DNA of 57,141 bases. Origin: TMED69 sp036130055 (GTDB lineage: Bacteria; Pseudomonadota; Gammaproteobacteria; Ga0077536). Shown piece after piece: positions 32,718 through 42,621 of this stretch (the stretch's first letter is position 1; each line of letters opens with the position of its first letter). The position numbers were made by a program, and so were the translations under genes. The stretch lies in contig JAYYOR010000036.1 in assembly GCA_036130055.1 (NCBI GenBank), positions 1 through 57,141 on the forward strand. The letters are read 5' to 3'. Under the pieces are notes generated by a model that was not told the DNA's origin, ran no database searches, and was given only the letters and a program-made list of their open reading frames with translations.

Positions 32718-35700
32718 ATGCCAAAAAGAAATGATATAAAATCAGTCATGATAATAGGTGCGGGGCCTATTATTATCGGCCAAGCTTGTGAGTTTGATTA
32801 CGCTGGTTCGCAGGCATGTAAAGCACTAAAAGAAGAGGGTTATAGGGTTATTTTAGTGAATTCAAATCCAGCCACGATAATGACTGATCCGCAAATGAGC
32901 GATGCTACGTACGTGGAGCCGATTACTCCTTGTATGGTTGCTTCAATAATTGAAAAAGAAAAGCCGGATGCCCTGTTATCAACCATGGGTGGACAGACTG
33001 CGTTAAACTGCGCTCTAGAATTGCATAAAACCGGAGTACTAGAAAAATTTAATGTTGAGCTAATAGGAGCTTCTGTAAGTGCAATTAATAAAGCTGAAGA
33101 TCGACAAGCATTCAGGGAGGCGATGGAAGAAATAGGTCTCAGTTCCGCGCAATCGATTGTAGTAAACAGTGTTGATTCCGCAATGAAGGCTGCAGATAAG
33201 CTTGGTTTTCCAATAATTATCAGACCTTCCTTTACTTTGGGAGGCAGCGGAGGGGGAATCGCCTTTAACCGAGAAGAATTTGTGGAAATCTGTGGACGAG
33301 GATTAGATACTTCACCTACCAATGAAATACTTTTAGAGGAATCTTTGTTGGGTTGGAAAGAATTTGAGATGGAGGTCGTGAGGGATAAAAACGATAATTG
33401 CATTATTATTTGTTCGATCGAAAACTTAGATCCAATGGGAGTTCATACAGGTGACTCGGTTACAATTGCCCCAGCTCAAACACTGACAGATAAAGAATAT
33501 CAGTGCATGAGAGATGCGTCTATTGCCGTTTTGCGTCAAATCGGTGTCGAGACTGGAGGCTCAAATGTTCAATTTGCTATTAATCCCGCGAACGGTAGGA
33601 TGGTGGTAATCGAGATGAATCCTAGAGTTTCGAGGTCATCGGCACTAGCTTCCAAAGCCACGGGTTTTCCGATTGCAAAGGTCGCAGCCAAGCTAGCCGT
33701 AGGGTTTACTTTAGATGAGTTAGGCAACGAAATAACCAATAACGAAACGCCGGCTTCTTTCGAACCATCAATTGATTATATTGTCACCAAAATTCCTAGA
33801 TTCACATTTGAGAAATTTCCACAAGCACAAGACAGATTGACGACCCAAATGAAATCGGTGGGTGAAGTAATGGCTTTTGGAAGAAACTTTAAAGAATCAT
33901 TTCAAAAAGCCCTAAGAGGCTTGGAAATCGGGCGGGTAGGTTTGGACTCGGTTGGTTTTGAGGGAGACTCTTCGGATAAAGAAAATCTGATTAAGAAAGA
34001 ACTCTCTACACCTGGAGCCAATAGACTTTGGTATTTAGCGGAGGCTGTTCGTTGTGGTCTTTCGCAGGAGGATATACACAAGGCGTCTAAAATTGAGCCT
34101 TGGTTTATCGCTCAAATCTGTGAATTAGTCGATGAGGAAAAAGAAATAAAACTAGCTTATTCGTCGGGTAAGCTTACACGTGAAAAATTATATAGTATCA
34201 AACGAAGCGGATTTTCAGATGCCATGGTTGCTCAAATTCTCGGGCTTGAGGAGAGCAAAGTAAGAGAATTAAGGGAAAATTTAAATATTCATCCTGTTTA
34301 CAAACGAGTTGACTCATGTGCTGCTGAATTTCTAACCCATACTGCTTATATGTATTCGACTTATGACCAAGAATGTGAGTCAAAGCCAACAAGTCGAGAA
34401 AAAATCATTGTTTTAGGCGGGGGTCCTAATAGGATAGGCCAAGGCATAGAGTTCGATTATTGTTGCGTACAAGCGTCGCTTGCTGCTAGAGACCTAGGAT
34501 ACGAGTCTTTAATGATTAATTGTAATCCTGAAACGGTTTCTACCGATTTCGATATTTCAGATAGATTATACTTTGAATCACTGACCCTTGAGGATGTTCT
34601 TGAGGTCGTAAGAGTTGAAAAGCCTAAGGGTGTTATATTGCAGTTTGGAGGCCAAACACCGCTAAAATTGGCGGCTGATCTTGACGTTTTGGGCGTTCCG
34701 ATTTTGGGAACTTCCTCTGATTCGATAGATCTCGCTGAAGATCGTGAGAAATTTTTACAGTTTCTGACGCGTTTAGGCCTTGTCCAGCCTAGGAATAAAA
34801 CTATTTTAAGAAAAGAGCACGCTACAAAAGCAGCACAAGAAATTGGATTTCCTCTTGTTGTTAGGCCTTCCTATGTTCTAGGAGGCAGTGCTATGAAGAT
34901 AGTTTATAATGAACAGGAGCTTGAAAAATATTTTCTTGAAGTCCCGTTCCTCTCGAATGATCACCCGATTTTACTCGATAGTTTTTTAGAAGACGCAACA
35001 GAAGTTGACGTTGATGCTATTTGCGACGGGCGGGAAGTCTATATCGGTGGGATATTGGAGCACATAGAACAAGCAGGTATTCATTCTGGCGACTCTGCTT
35101 GTGCACTTCCTCCTCACACTTTGAGTGATGATATCCAAAAAGAATTAGAAAGACAGGTAAAATTAATGGCTTTAAACCTAAAAGTAGTAGGTTTAATAAA
35201 CGTTCAATTCGCTGTTAAAGGCGAAAAAATTTATGTTTTAGAAGTTAATCCAAGGGCGTCTCGAACCGCTCCGTTTGTGTCTAAAGCGATTGGTTTTTCT
35301 CTACCATATGTAGCTGCTAAATGTATGATGGGAGTTTCCTTAAATAGTCAAAAAATTAAGAGGGTAAGTAAGTATAGTTTTTCTTGTGTGAAAGAGGCTG
35401 TTTTCCCTTTCGAAAAATTTCCAGGAGTTGATCCTTTGCTAGGTCCCGAAATGAAATCAACCGGAGAAGTAATGGGGATAGGCAGATCTTTTGGCGAAGC
35501 TTTTGATAAAGCACAAAAAGGTGCGGGTATGACTTTACCATCTTCCGGCAAAGTTTTTGTAAGTGTAAAGGACTCAGATAAGGGTAATTTGGTGGAACTT
35601 CTATCATCTATCAATTTCTCAAAATTTACAATCATTGCTACGAGGGGTACAGCCAATGCGTTAAACAGAAATAATATCCCTTGTTTGGAAATTAATAAAG

Positions 35701-35948
35701 TAATGCAAGGTCAACCTCACATTGTTGATGCTATCAAGAATGGAGAGATTGACTTAATTATAAATACGACCGAAGGAGAAAGTTCTATAGCCGATTCGTT
35801 TTCGATCAGAGCAAATGCATTAGCTAAGAAAGTTCCTTATACCACAACCGTCGCAGGAGCAACAGCGGCGATTATGGCTCTTAAAAAGACTTCGACTGAT
35901 ACAATTTTAAGTCTTCAAGAATTACATGAGGCAATCCATTATGATTAA
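32718..35948 (+). CDS. carB: Carbamoyl-phosphate synthase large subunit
   Basis: CarB makes carbamoyl phosphate from bicarbonate, ammonia and two ATP. The 1076-residue protein contains the expected internal duplication. The first half has IIIGQACEFDYAGSQACKAL and RPSFTLGGSGGGIA. The second half has PNRIGQGIEFDYCCVQAS and RPSYVLGGSAMKIV. The C-terminal allosteric MGS-like domain (roughly residues 940-1076) ends in TTVAGATAAIMALKK. It begins 12 bases after carA. Its last codons overlap the start of greA (ATGATTAA). Confidence 0.98.
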   Translation: MPKRNDIKSVMIIGAGPIIIGQACEFDYAGSQACKALKEEGYRVILVNSNPATIMTDPQMSDATYVEPITPCMVASIIEKEKPDALLSTMGGQTALNCALELHKTGVLEKFNVELIGASVSAINKAEDRQAFREAMEEIGLSSAQSIVVNSVDSAMKAADKLGFPIIIRPSFTLGGSGGGIAFNREEFVEICGRGLDTSPTNEILLEESLLGWKEFEMEVVRDKNDNCIIICSIENLDPMGVHTGDSVTIAPAQTLTDKEYQCMRDASIAVLRQIGVETGGSNVQFAINPANGRMVVIEMNPRVSRSSALASKATGFPIAKVAAKLAVGFTLDELGNEITNNETPASFEPSIDYIVTKIPRFTFEKFPQAQDRLTTQMKSVGEVMAFGRNFKESFQKALRGLEIGRVGLDSVGFEGDSSDKENLIKKELSTPGANRLWYLAEAVRCGLSQEDIHKASKIEPWFIAQICELVDEEKEIKLAYSSGKLTREKLYSIKRSGFSDAMVAQILGLEESKVRELRENLNIHPVYKRVDSCAAEFLTHTAYMYSTYDQECESKPTSREKIIVLGGGPNRIGQGIEFDYCCVQASLAARDLGYESLMINCNPETVSTDFDISDRLYFESLTLEDVLEVVRVEKPKGVILQFGGQTPLKLAADLDVLGVPILGTSSDSIDLAEDREKFLQFLTRLGLVQPRNKTILRKEHATKAAQEIGFPLVVRPSYVLGGSAMKIVYNEQELEKYFLEVPFLSNDHPILLDSFLEDATEVDVDAICDGREVYIGGILEHIEQAGIHSGDSACALPPHTLSDDIQKELERQVKLMALNLKVVGLINVQFAVKGEKIYVLEVNPRASRTAPFVSKAIGFSLPYVAAKCMMGVSLNSQKIKRVSKYSFSCVKEAVFPFEKFPGVDPLLGPEMKSTGEVMGIGRSFGEAFDKAQKGAGMTLPSSGKVFVSVKDSDKGNLVELLSSINFSKFTIIATRGTANALNRNNIPCLEINKVMQGQPHIVDAIKNGEIDLIINTTEGESSIADSFSIRANALAKKVPYTTTVAGATAAIMALKKTSTDTILSLQELHEAIHYD

Positions 35949-36420
35949 TAAAAATCCGATGACTGTTACTGGGGCTGATAAGTTGAAAGATGAACTCTAT
36001 CAAAGGAAAAACGTACTCAGACAGAAAATATCGAGTGAAATTGCCGAGGCAAGAGCCCACGGCGATCTAAAGGAAAACGCCGAATATCACGCTGCAAGGG
36101 AGCAACAGAGTTTTAATGAGGGACGAATCGCTGATATCGAAGCTAAACTTTCGAATTGTGAAATAATTGATATTACTAAATTGAATGTTAGTGATAGGGT
36201 AGTATTTGGCTCTACGGTGCAGCTAGAGAATATTGAAACAGGTGAATCTGTCACCTACAAAATTGTCGGCGAGGATGAGGCGGACATAAAATGTGGTTTA
36301 GTCTCTTATTCTTCTCCAGTCGCTAGAGCCATAATTGGTAGAGTGATAGATGAGACCGTGGTTGTTAAAGCCCCAAAAGGTGAAACAGAGTATGAAATCA
36401 TCGACGTTCAGTACGTTTGA
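35941..36420 (+). CDS. greA: Transcription elongation factor GreA
   Basis: GreA rescues backtracked RNA polymerase by stimulating transcript cleavage. The N-terminal coiled-coil has the conserved acidic tip in EIAEARAHGDLKENAEYHAAREQQ, followed by EGRIADIEAKLSNCEIID. The C-terminal FKBP-like domain has YKIVGEDEADIKCGLVSYSSPVARAIIGR. The ATG at 35941 (159 residues) gives MINKNPMTVTGADKLKDEL, which matches known starts. An ATG at 35926 would extend it 5 residues into carB. The start overlaps the carB stop, a coupling typical of carB-greA. Confidence 0.96.
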   Translation: MINKNPMTVTGADKLKDELYQRKNVLRQKISSEIAEARAHGDLKENAEYHAAREQQSFNEGRIADIEAKLSNCEIIDITKLNVSDRVVFGSTVQLENIETGESVTYKIVGEDEADIKCGLVSYSSPVARAIIGRVIDETVVVKAPKGETEYEIIDVQYV

Positions 36421-36432
36421 GTAAAAAATTAG

Positions 36433-37056
36433 ATGGCAAAAAAAGGTAGTGGTAATTGGATAGAAAGACAAGCAAGTGACCATTTTGTTAGACAGAGAAA
36501 TCAATTCTCCACTCGGTCAAGAGCATTTTTTAAGTTAACAGAAATAAATAAGAAAAGACCTTTCATTAAGAAGGGCCATAAAATTATAGATTTGGGGGCA
36601 GCCCCGGGAGGATGGTCTGAAGCAGCAAGTCGATTAGTCGGGCAGACAGGGCACATTCTATCGGTTGATTCCAAAAATTTAGAAAGTGTCAAGAATTCAA
36701 CCTTTTTACAGATCGATTGTCTAAACAAAAATTTGCTTGATGAAATTGAGAAAACTTTTTCATTAGATTCAGTTGATGCGGTTATTTCCGATATGGCTCC
36801 GAATTTATCTGGAATAAAACCAAAGGATGAAGCGGCGTGGCTAGAGTTGGTTGAGGTTTCGATGGCTGTTGCTTTAGCGTTCCTAAAAAAAAATGGCGTA
36901 TTTCTAGTTAAGTTTTTTCAATTCGGAGATACTGTAAGCGCTTATAATCGTATACAATCTAGATTTAATGAGGTTCAGCGTATGAAACCTGTGTCTTCGA
37001 GGACCGATTCTTCTGAGTTTTATGTGATAGCAAATGGAAAAAAATCGCTCCTTTAG
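36433..37056 (+). CDS. rlmE: 23S rRNA 2'-O-methyltransferase RlmE (FtsJ/RrmJ)
   Basis: RlmE methylates the 2'-OH of U2552 in the 23S rRNA A loop, a late 50S maturation step. The 207-residue protein opens with KGSGNWIERQASDHFVRQRNQFSTRSRAFFKLTEI. It has the SAM motif IIDLGAAPGGWSEAA and the catalytic Asp and Lys in VISDMAPNLSG and FLVKFFQ of the K-D-K-E tetrad. It lies 12 bases after greA and 60 bases before ftsH, the conserved order. yhbY, often divergent between greA and rlmE, is absent. Confidence 0.96.
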   Translation: MAKKGSGNWIERQASDHFVRQRNQFSTRSRAFFKLTEINKKRPFIKKGHKIIDLGAAPGGWSEAASRLVGQTGHILSVDSKNLESVKNSTFLQIDCLNKNLLDEIEKTFSLDSVDAVISDMAPNLSGIKPKDEAAWLELVEVSMAVALAFLKKNGVFLVKFFQFGDTVSAYNRIQSRFNEVQRMKPVSSRTDSSEFYVIANGKKSLL

Positions 37057-37116
37057 AGGTAGTATTTTAGAAAATCTGGTAATGTAAATAAACTAAACTT
37101 ATAAAGCGGAAGTCAT

Positions 37117-39054
37117 ATGGCACGAAATATTGTTCTTTGGGTGATTATAGCCCTAGTTATGATGATTATTTTTCAAAGCTTTTCTCCTCAGCGGACATCG
37201 AATAGCTCAATTAGTTATTCTGATTTCGTTTCTGCAGTGAAAAGTGGACGAGTTTCTACTGTAAAAATAGACGGTACTCAGATCGAAGTTCAGATGCATG
37301 ATGGCTCGCGTATGTTCACATTTAGCCCAGAAACCGACAATGGCCCACTAATCGGTTCTTTGTTGGACAACCAAGTGAGGATAGAGGCGATCCCGCCCGA
37401 AAGACAGAGTTTGCTTACACAAATTTTTATATCTTGGTTTCCTTTCCTACTTTTGATAGGTGTTTGGATTTATGTAATGAGACAAATGCAAGGTGGGGGT
37501 GGAGGCAGAGGCGCTCTTTCTTTTGGAAAAAGCAGGGCAAAACTGCTTGGGGACGACCAAGTCAGGGTTACCTTCAACGATGTGGCAGGAGTAGAGGAAG
37601 CAAAAGAAGAAGTTAAAGAGCTTGTCGATTTCTTGAAAGATCCAGGAAAATTTCAAAAATTAGGAGGAAAGATACCTCGAGGTGTTTTAATGGTTGGTTC
37701 ACCTGGGACGGGAAAAACCCTATTAGCAAAAGCCATCGCCGGAGAGGCGAAAGTTCCTTTTTTCACTATTTCTGGTTCTGATTTCGTTGAAATGTTCGTT
37801 GGAGTTGGTGCGTCAAGGGTTAGAGACATGTTTGAGCAGGCAAAAAAGCACGCCCCATGCATTACATTTATTGATGAAATCGATGCTGTTGGGCGCCATA
37901 GAGGTGCTGGTTTGGGTGGTGGCCATGACGAACGAGAACAAACATTAAATCAATTGTTAGTTGAAATGGATGGTTTTGAAGGAAATGAAGGGGTGATCGT
38001 CATTGCTGCAACTAATAGACCAGACGTCTTAGACCCTGCTCTTTTACGTCCGGGCAGATTCGATCGCCAGGTTGTTGTTCCTCTCCCGGATATTCGAGGG
38101 CGGGAACAAATTTTAAAGGTGCATATGCGCAAGGTCCCCAGCGCTGAAAACGTGAAAGCAAACATCCTGGCAAGAGGTACTCCGGGTTTTTCAGGTGCTG
38201 ACTTGGCGAATTTAGTGAATGAGGCCGCACTTTTTGCCGCCCGAGCGAGCAAGCGCCTTGTTGAGATGGAGGAATTTGAGAAGGCTAAAGACAAAATCAT
38301 GATGGGAGCTGAACGTCGTTCTATGGTGATGAGTGAAGATGAAAAGAAATTAACGGCTTACCACGAAGCCGGACACGCGATTGTAGGTAGGATGCTTCCC
38401 GTCCATGATCCGGTTTACAAGGTAACTATAATTCCCAGAGGTAGAGCTTTAGGGGTAACAATGTTTTTACCAGAGGAAGACCGACTAAGTTACAGCCGGG
38501 AACGTCTAGAGTGCCAAATTAGCAGCTTATTCGGTGGCAGAATAGCAGAAGAGATTATTTTCGGTTCTGATGCAGTCACGACAGGAGCTTCAAATGATAT
38601 AGAAAGGGTCACGGAAATCGCTCGTAACATGGTGACCCGTTGGGGTCTTTCTCAAAAACTTGGTCCCCTAACCTACAGTGATGATGAAGGGGAAGTATTT
38701 CTTGGGAAGTCGGTAACTCAACAAAAAATGGTTTCCGACGAGACAGCTCACTTAATTGATGAAGAAATCAGGAATATCGTTGATAGGAACTATCAGAGAG
38801 CTAAAAATATACTTGAGACGAACAAAGAAAAGCTTCATGTAATGGCGGACGCACTGATAAGATACGAGAGCCTTGATACTCAACAAATTGATGAGATAAT
38901 GGAAGGGAAGGTCCCTAGTCCTCCCAGTGATTGGTCGGACAATAATACACCGCCTGGAGACGGAGGTGGGATCATCTCTGATAAAACTAATGAAGAAAAA
39001 CCTGCAAACGACGAGTCTGAGAAGCCGATAGGCGGCCCTGCCAGCTCACATTAA
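37117..39054 (+). CDS. ftsH: ATP-dependent membrane protease FtsH
   Basis: FtsH is a membrane-anchored AAA+ zinc protease that degrades regulators (including RpoH and LpxC in E. coli) and misassembled membrane proteins. It has 645 residues. Two TM segments (about residues 4-24 and 100-120) flank a periplasmic loop. The AAA module has Walker A GSPGTGKT, Walker B ITFIDEIDAVG and the SRH ATNRPDVLDPALLRPGRFDRQ. The zinc site is HEAGH in AYHEAGHAIVG. The tail is Pro/Asp-rich. It is 60 bases after rlmE and 91 bases before glmM. Confidence 0.97.
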   Translation: MARNIVLWVIIALVMMIIFQSFSPQRTSNSSISYSDFVSAVKSGRVSTVKIDGTQIEVQMHDGSRMFTFSPETDNGPLIGSLLDNQVRIEAIPPERQSLLTQIFISWFPFLLLIGVWIYVMRQMQGGGGGRGALSFGKSRAKLLGDDQVRVTFNDVAGVEEAKEEVKELVDFLKDPGKFQKLGGKIPRGVLMVGSPGTGKTLLAKAIAGEAKVPFFTISGSDFVEMFVGVGASRVRDMFEQAKKHAPCITFIDEIDAVGRHRGAGLGGGHDEREQTLNQLLVEMDGFEGNEGVIVIAATNRPDVLDPALLRPGRFDRQVVVPLPDIRGREQILKVHMRKVPSAENVKANILARGTPGFSGADLANLVNEAALFAARASKRLVEMEEFEKAKDKIMMGAERRSMVMSEDEKKLTAYHEAGHAIVGRMLPVHDPVYKVTIIPRGRALGVTMFLPEEDRLSYSRERLECQISSLFGGRIAEEIIFGSDAVTTGASNDIERVTEIARNMVTRWGLSQKLGPLTYSDDEGEVFLGKSVTQQKMVSDETAHLIDEEIRNIVDRNYQRAKNILETNKEKLHVMADALIRYESLDTQQIDEIMEGKVPSPPSDWSDNNTPPGDGGGIISDKTNEEKPANDESEKPIGGPASSH

Positions 39055-39145
39055 ATCGAGTCGTGAGATAGAATACTGTTGGACCTGTTAATCTACGAGT
39101 CAAGCATTTAGAAATGACCGGCGTTGTTCTTGCCTGAATAAAAAT

Positions 39146-40486
39146 ATGAGTGAGACGAACTTATTTGGGACAGATGGAGTGAGAGGGCGCTTTGGTAAGT
39201 TTCCAATCACAAGGACCATCACTTCAAAACTAGGTTTTTATATCTCAGAACTATTGAGAAATGAATCAGGTAACCGGAGCATTTTGATAGGCCGGGATAC
39301 CCGCATATCGGGACCCTACCTAGAGCATAGTTTAGCCGAGGGAATTATTGCCGCAAAGTGCACACCCGTCGTTTCGGGGTTGGTTTCGACTCCAGCCATG
39401 GCTTATTTAATCTCAAGCGGTAAGTATGCTGGTGGAGTAATGATAAGCGCCTCTCATAATCCTTACTTTGACAATGGATTTAAATTTTTCGACTCTTCTG
39501 GGCAAAAAATCCATGAAAAAAAAATGGAGGAATTGGAAACCAAAGTCACAGCTTCGCATAATTTATTGTTGCAGTCCGATTGTTTTCTGGACAAGATAGA
39601 ATTTATCGATGGGGCTTCCATTTATTTAAATGCGATCACACTTCCCATCACCTCTCCATTGAAAAAAATAATTATAGACTGTGCTAATGGTTCATTGTCC
39701 GATACTGCAACCAGATTTTTTCGACCACTATCCCGTAAATTAATTGTATTGGGAAATAAACCAAATGGGTTCAACATCAATCATGCTTGTGGTTCTACAA
39801 ATATTGATTTTTTACAAAAAGAAGTAATTAGAGAAGGCGCAGATGTAGGATTTGCTTTTGATGGAGATGGAGATCGTTTGATTGCCGTTAATGATTTAGG
39901 GTCTATTATTGACGGGGATGATATTTTATTTATTCTAGCTCAGGACATGAAAAAGAAAGGGATTTTAAAAGGAGGTGTTGTGGGCACCGTTATGAGTAAT
40001 ATAGGTCTCGAGAGTGCTTTAATTAAATTAGGAATTCCGTTTACTAGGACTTCAGTTGGTGATCAGAATGTTTTAACAACACTAAAAAAATTGGGATGGT
40101 CCCTGGGTGGCGAAACTTCCGGTCATATAATTGCGCAACAAATGAATGTAATTGGAGACGGTTTAGCTTGCGCAAGGGTTTTACTTGATATTATGACTCA
40201 GTCTAATTCTTCACTCAGTAGACTGACTAAAGATATTAAAAAAAGACACCAGGAAATTGTTAACATAGAAACGCAAAATAAAATAGCGATATTTAATAAT
40301 CAGGAACTTAAACGCACCATTTATGATATTGAAAGCCAACTAAACGCCGATAGTAGAATCTTGGTAAGACCATCAGGTACTGAACCCAAGATTAGATTAT
40401 TAGTGGAAAGTGACAACTCGAAAGTGCGTTCAAATGTTTTAAAAAAGTTGACCAACAAGATCCAGTCTCTAGAAAAAGGTGGTTAA
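39146..40486 (+). CDS. glmM: Phosphoglucosamine mutase
   Basis: GlmM converts glucosamine-6-phosphate to glucosamine-1-phosphate for peptidoglycan and LPS. The 446-residue protein has the substrate start FGTDGVRG, the phosphoserine loop MISASHNPYFDNG, the Mg site FAFDGDGDRLIAV, the sugar-binding GGETSGHII and the C-terminal phosphate loop RPSGTEPKIRLLVE. ftsH is the upstream neighbour. folP, which usually lies between them, is not here. The stop interlocks with the dapD stop (TTAA). Confidence 0.97.
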   Translation: MSETNLFGTDGVRGRFGKFPITRTITSKLGFYISELLRNESGNRSILIGRDTRISGPYLEHSLAEGIIAAKCTPVVSGLVSTPAMAYLISSGKYAGGVMISASHNPYFDNGFKFFDSSGQKIHEKKMEELETKVTASHNLLLQSDCFLDKIEFIDGASIYLNAITLPITSPLKKIIIDCANGSLSDTATRFFRPLSRKLIVLGNKPNGFNINHACGSTNIDFLQKEVIREGADVGFAFDGDGDRLIAVNDLGSIIDGDDILFILAQDMKKKGILKGGVVGTVMSNIGLESALIKLGIPFTRTSVGDQNVLTTLKKLGWSLGGETSGHIIAQQMNVIGDGLACARVLLDIMTQSNSSLSRLTKDIKKRHQEIVNIETQNKIAIFNNQELKRTIYDIESQLNADSRILVRPSGTEPKIRLLVESDNSKVRSNVLKKLTNKIQSLEKGG

Positions 40487-41301
40487 ATATCTCTAAGCAA
40501 CTCATTTATAGACACTTTGCTTCTAGTTTGCTCGTCAACTTGTTTTACAATAATAGCCCCGTTTAGATTATATTTCTTGTCATCGGACGGCAGAGACCCT
40601 GGCACTACTACAGAACCAGCGGGCACTCGGCCGTAATAAATGTTTCCGCTTTTTCGGTCGTAAATTTTTGTACTTTGCCCAATAAACACACCCATTGAAA
40701 TTACAGAGTTTCTTTCCACTATAACTCCCTCCACGATTTCGGAGCGAGCACCTATAAAGCAATTGTCTTCAATTATAGTCGGACTGGATTGAATCGGTTC
40801 CAGCACGCCACCCAATCCTGCTCCCCCTGAAATATGAACATTTTTCCCGACTTGAGCGCAAGAACCTACGGTTGCCCACGTATCGATCATAGTTCCTTCG
40901 TCTATGTATGCTCCTATGTTGACATAGCTGGGCATGAGCACGACATTTTTCGCAATGTAGGAACCTTTCCTAACAATAGCAGGTGGAACGACTCTCGCTC
41001 CGGATTCCTCAAAGTCCCGTTGACTTGCTTCCCTATATTTTAAATCTACTTTATCAAAGTAATTTGTTATGCCTCCATCAATTTTTTTATTCGTATTTAA
41101 CAAAAAAGATAATAAAACAGCTTTCTTAACGAATTCGTTAACCTTCCAACCATCCAAATCGGGTTCAGCAACTCTTATCAGCCCTTGATCTAGCATTGAG
41201 ATGCATTCATTAACGCTTTCGAGTATTGATTCATCTCGCAAGTCATATTCCTGAAGATTTCTATTTTCAAAAGCCTCTTCAATTAATTCAACGTTTAACA
41301 T
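40483..41301 (-). CDS. dapD: Tetrahydrodipicolinate N-succinyltransferase
   Basis: DapD succinylates tetrahydrodipicolinate in the succinylase branch of lysine synthesis. The 272-residue protein starts with a helical domain, then a left-handed beta-helix built of hexapeptide repeats. RVVPPAIVRKGSYIAKNVVLMPSYVNIGAYIDEGTMIDTWATVGSCAQVG is characteristic, split over several turns, followed by GGVLEPIQSSPTIIEDNCFIGARSEIVEG. Length matches E. coli (274). It is 3 bases downstream of dapC on the same strand and convergent with glmM. Confidence 0.96.
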   Translation of the reverse strand: MLNVELIEEAFENRNLQEYDLRDESILESVNECISMLDQGLIRVAEPDLDGWKVNEFVKKAVLLSFLLNTNKKIDGGITNYFDKVDLKYREASQRDFEESGARVVPPAIVRKGSYIAKNVVLMPSYVNIGAYIDEGTMIDTWATVGSCAQVGKNVHISGGAGLGGVLEPIQSSPTIIEDNCFIGARSEIVEGVIVERNSVISMGVFIGQSTKIYDRKSGNIYYGRVPAGSVVVPGSLPSDDKKYNLNGAIIVKQVDEQTRSKVSINELLRDI

Positions 41302-41304
41302 ATT

Positions 41305-42510
41305 TTACCCCTGAATTTGAACCAAGTAATCTTTAATCTGTTCTAACCCTTCTGCGCATTTTTTCTTATCATGAACTAACGCAATTCTAATATATTTTGA
41401 ACCAGGATTCATGCCGAACGAGTGTCGGGCAAGAAAACTTCCTGGCATGACGAGCACCTTATGAGTGTTATAGAGACCTTTAGCAAATTCCAGATCGCAC
41501 ACAGGTATTTTCAACCATATAAAAAAACCTGCTTCTGGTTCTTCATAATTGTGAATATCGCGAAAAATTTCATTTGCTGCATTAAAATTCTCTGTGTAAT
41601 AGTCCCTGTTTTTATGAACATGGGTCTCATCTTTCCAAGCGGCTATACTCGCTTTTTGCACATGCAAGGGCATCGCCACCCCCTGGTAAGACCTATATTG
41701 CAGAAAAGTTTTTAGAATCTTCTCATCTCCAGCAATAAAACCTGATCTCAATCCTGGCAACCCCGATCTTTTAGACAGGCTGTTCATAACGATACAGTTT
41801 TCGAAAGAGGTGTTCCCGGTTTCCTCGCACCATTCAAACAAACCAGTAGGAGGTTTTGAGGAAGGACGATAAATTTCACTGTAGCACTCGTCGGAGATTA
41901 CAGTGATACCATTTGCTTTTGCAACATGCATTATTGAGTCGAAATCTTCCAAAGTATATTTATCTCCACTTGGGTTTGCTGGCGAACATATATAGAGGAT
42001 TTGAATTTTTGACCAATCGATTTGCCGAGTTTCACTTAGTCTTTTTAAATCGAACTTAGAATTTAGTTGATTTAGGTAAATAGGAGTCGAGCCAGATAAT
42101 AATGCAGCACCCTCATAAATTTGATAAAAAGGATTTGGCATTCCGATGTTAATTCTTTGTGAATCGCTTCGGTAAAGGGCTTGACTGATCCCGAAAAGTG
42201 ATTCTCTCGTTCCACTGGCTGGGAGGACATTATTTTCCGGGTCTAGAAAAAGCCTCTTTAGGTTATAACGATTTTTTATCCACTCTGCAATTGCAGAACG
42301 AAGTTCGGGAGTGCCCTTGATGGTAGGGTACTTCGAAATATCGGGAATATTCTCTTTTAAAGCTATTTCGACAACCTTTGGCCGATTCGTTTTAGGTTCT
42401 CCGATTGAAAAATCAATTTTTGGAATTAACATTCCACTTTCGGAGCCGCCAACGAGTTCTCGTAGTTTCGAGAAAGGGTATTGATTTAGCTTTTTAATTT
42501 TATTATTCAC
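41305..42510 (-). CDS. dapC: Succinyldiaminopimelate aminotransferase DapC
   Basis: This is a PLP-dependent fold-type I transaminase converting N-succinyl-2-amino-6-ketopimelate to N-succinyl-diaminopimelate. Visible are ILYICSPANPSGDKYTLEDF, SDECYSEIY and the PLP Lys in NSLSKRSGLPGLRSGF. I chose GTG at 42510 (401 residues), because VNNKIKKLNQYPFSKL places YPF exactly where DapC N-termini have it. The open frame runs up to a TTG at 42564, adding 18 residues that are unlike the family. Direct coupling to dapD supports DapC over other class I aminotransferases. Confidence 0.9.
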   Translation of the reverse strand: MNNKIKKLNQYPFSKLRELVGGSESGMLIPKIDFSIGEPKTNRPKVVEIALKENIPDISKYPTIKGTPELRSAIAEWIKNRYNLKRLFLDPENNVLPASGTRESLFGISQALYRSDSQRINIGMPNPFYQIYEGAALLSGSTPIYLNQLNSKFDLKRLSETRQIDWSKIQILYICSPANPSGDKYTLEDFDSIMHVAKANGITVISDECYSEIYRPSSKPPTGLFEWCEETGNTSFENCIVMNSLSKRSGLPGLRSGFIAGDEKILKTFLQYRSYQGVAMPLHVQKASIAAWKDETHVHKNRDYYTENFNAANEIFRDIHNYEEPEAGFFIWLKIPVCDLEFAKGLYNTHKVLVMPGSFLARHSFGMNPGSKYIRIALVHDKKKCAEGLEQIKDYLVQIQG

Positions 42511-42621
42511 TTTACAAATATTGAGTATTATTTTCGGATTATAAAAGTAATGAGTTTTAATCAACCATTTGAGTTAAAATTTTGTTATATTCTACACTTT
42601 ATGAGGCAGAATATTTAAATT

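Noticed and set aside
32840..33403. 187-residue minus-strand ORF opposite carB
   Set aside because: It is antisense to the conserved ATP-grasp region of carB, with Ser/Ile-rich composition expected from the reverse frame.
42511..42621. Lysine riboswitch or leucine leader before dapC or leuB
   Set aside because: The gap of about 110 bases is too short for a lysine riboswitch, and no Leu-codon-rich leader peptide is visible.
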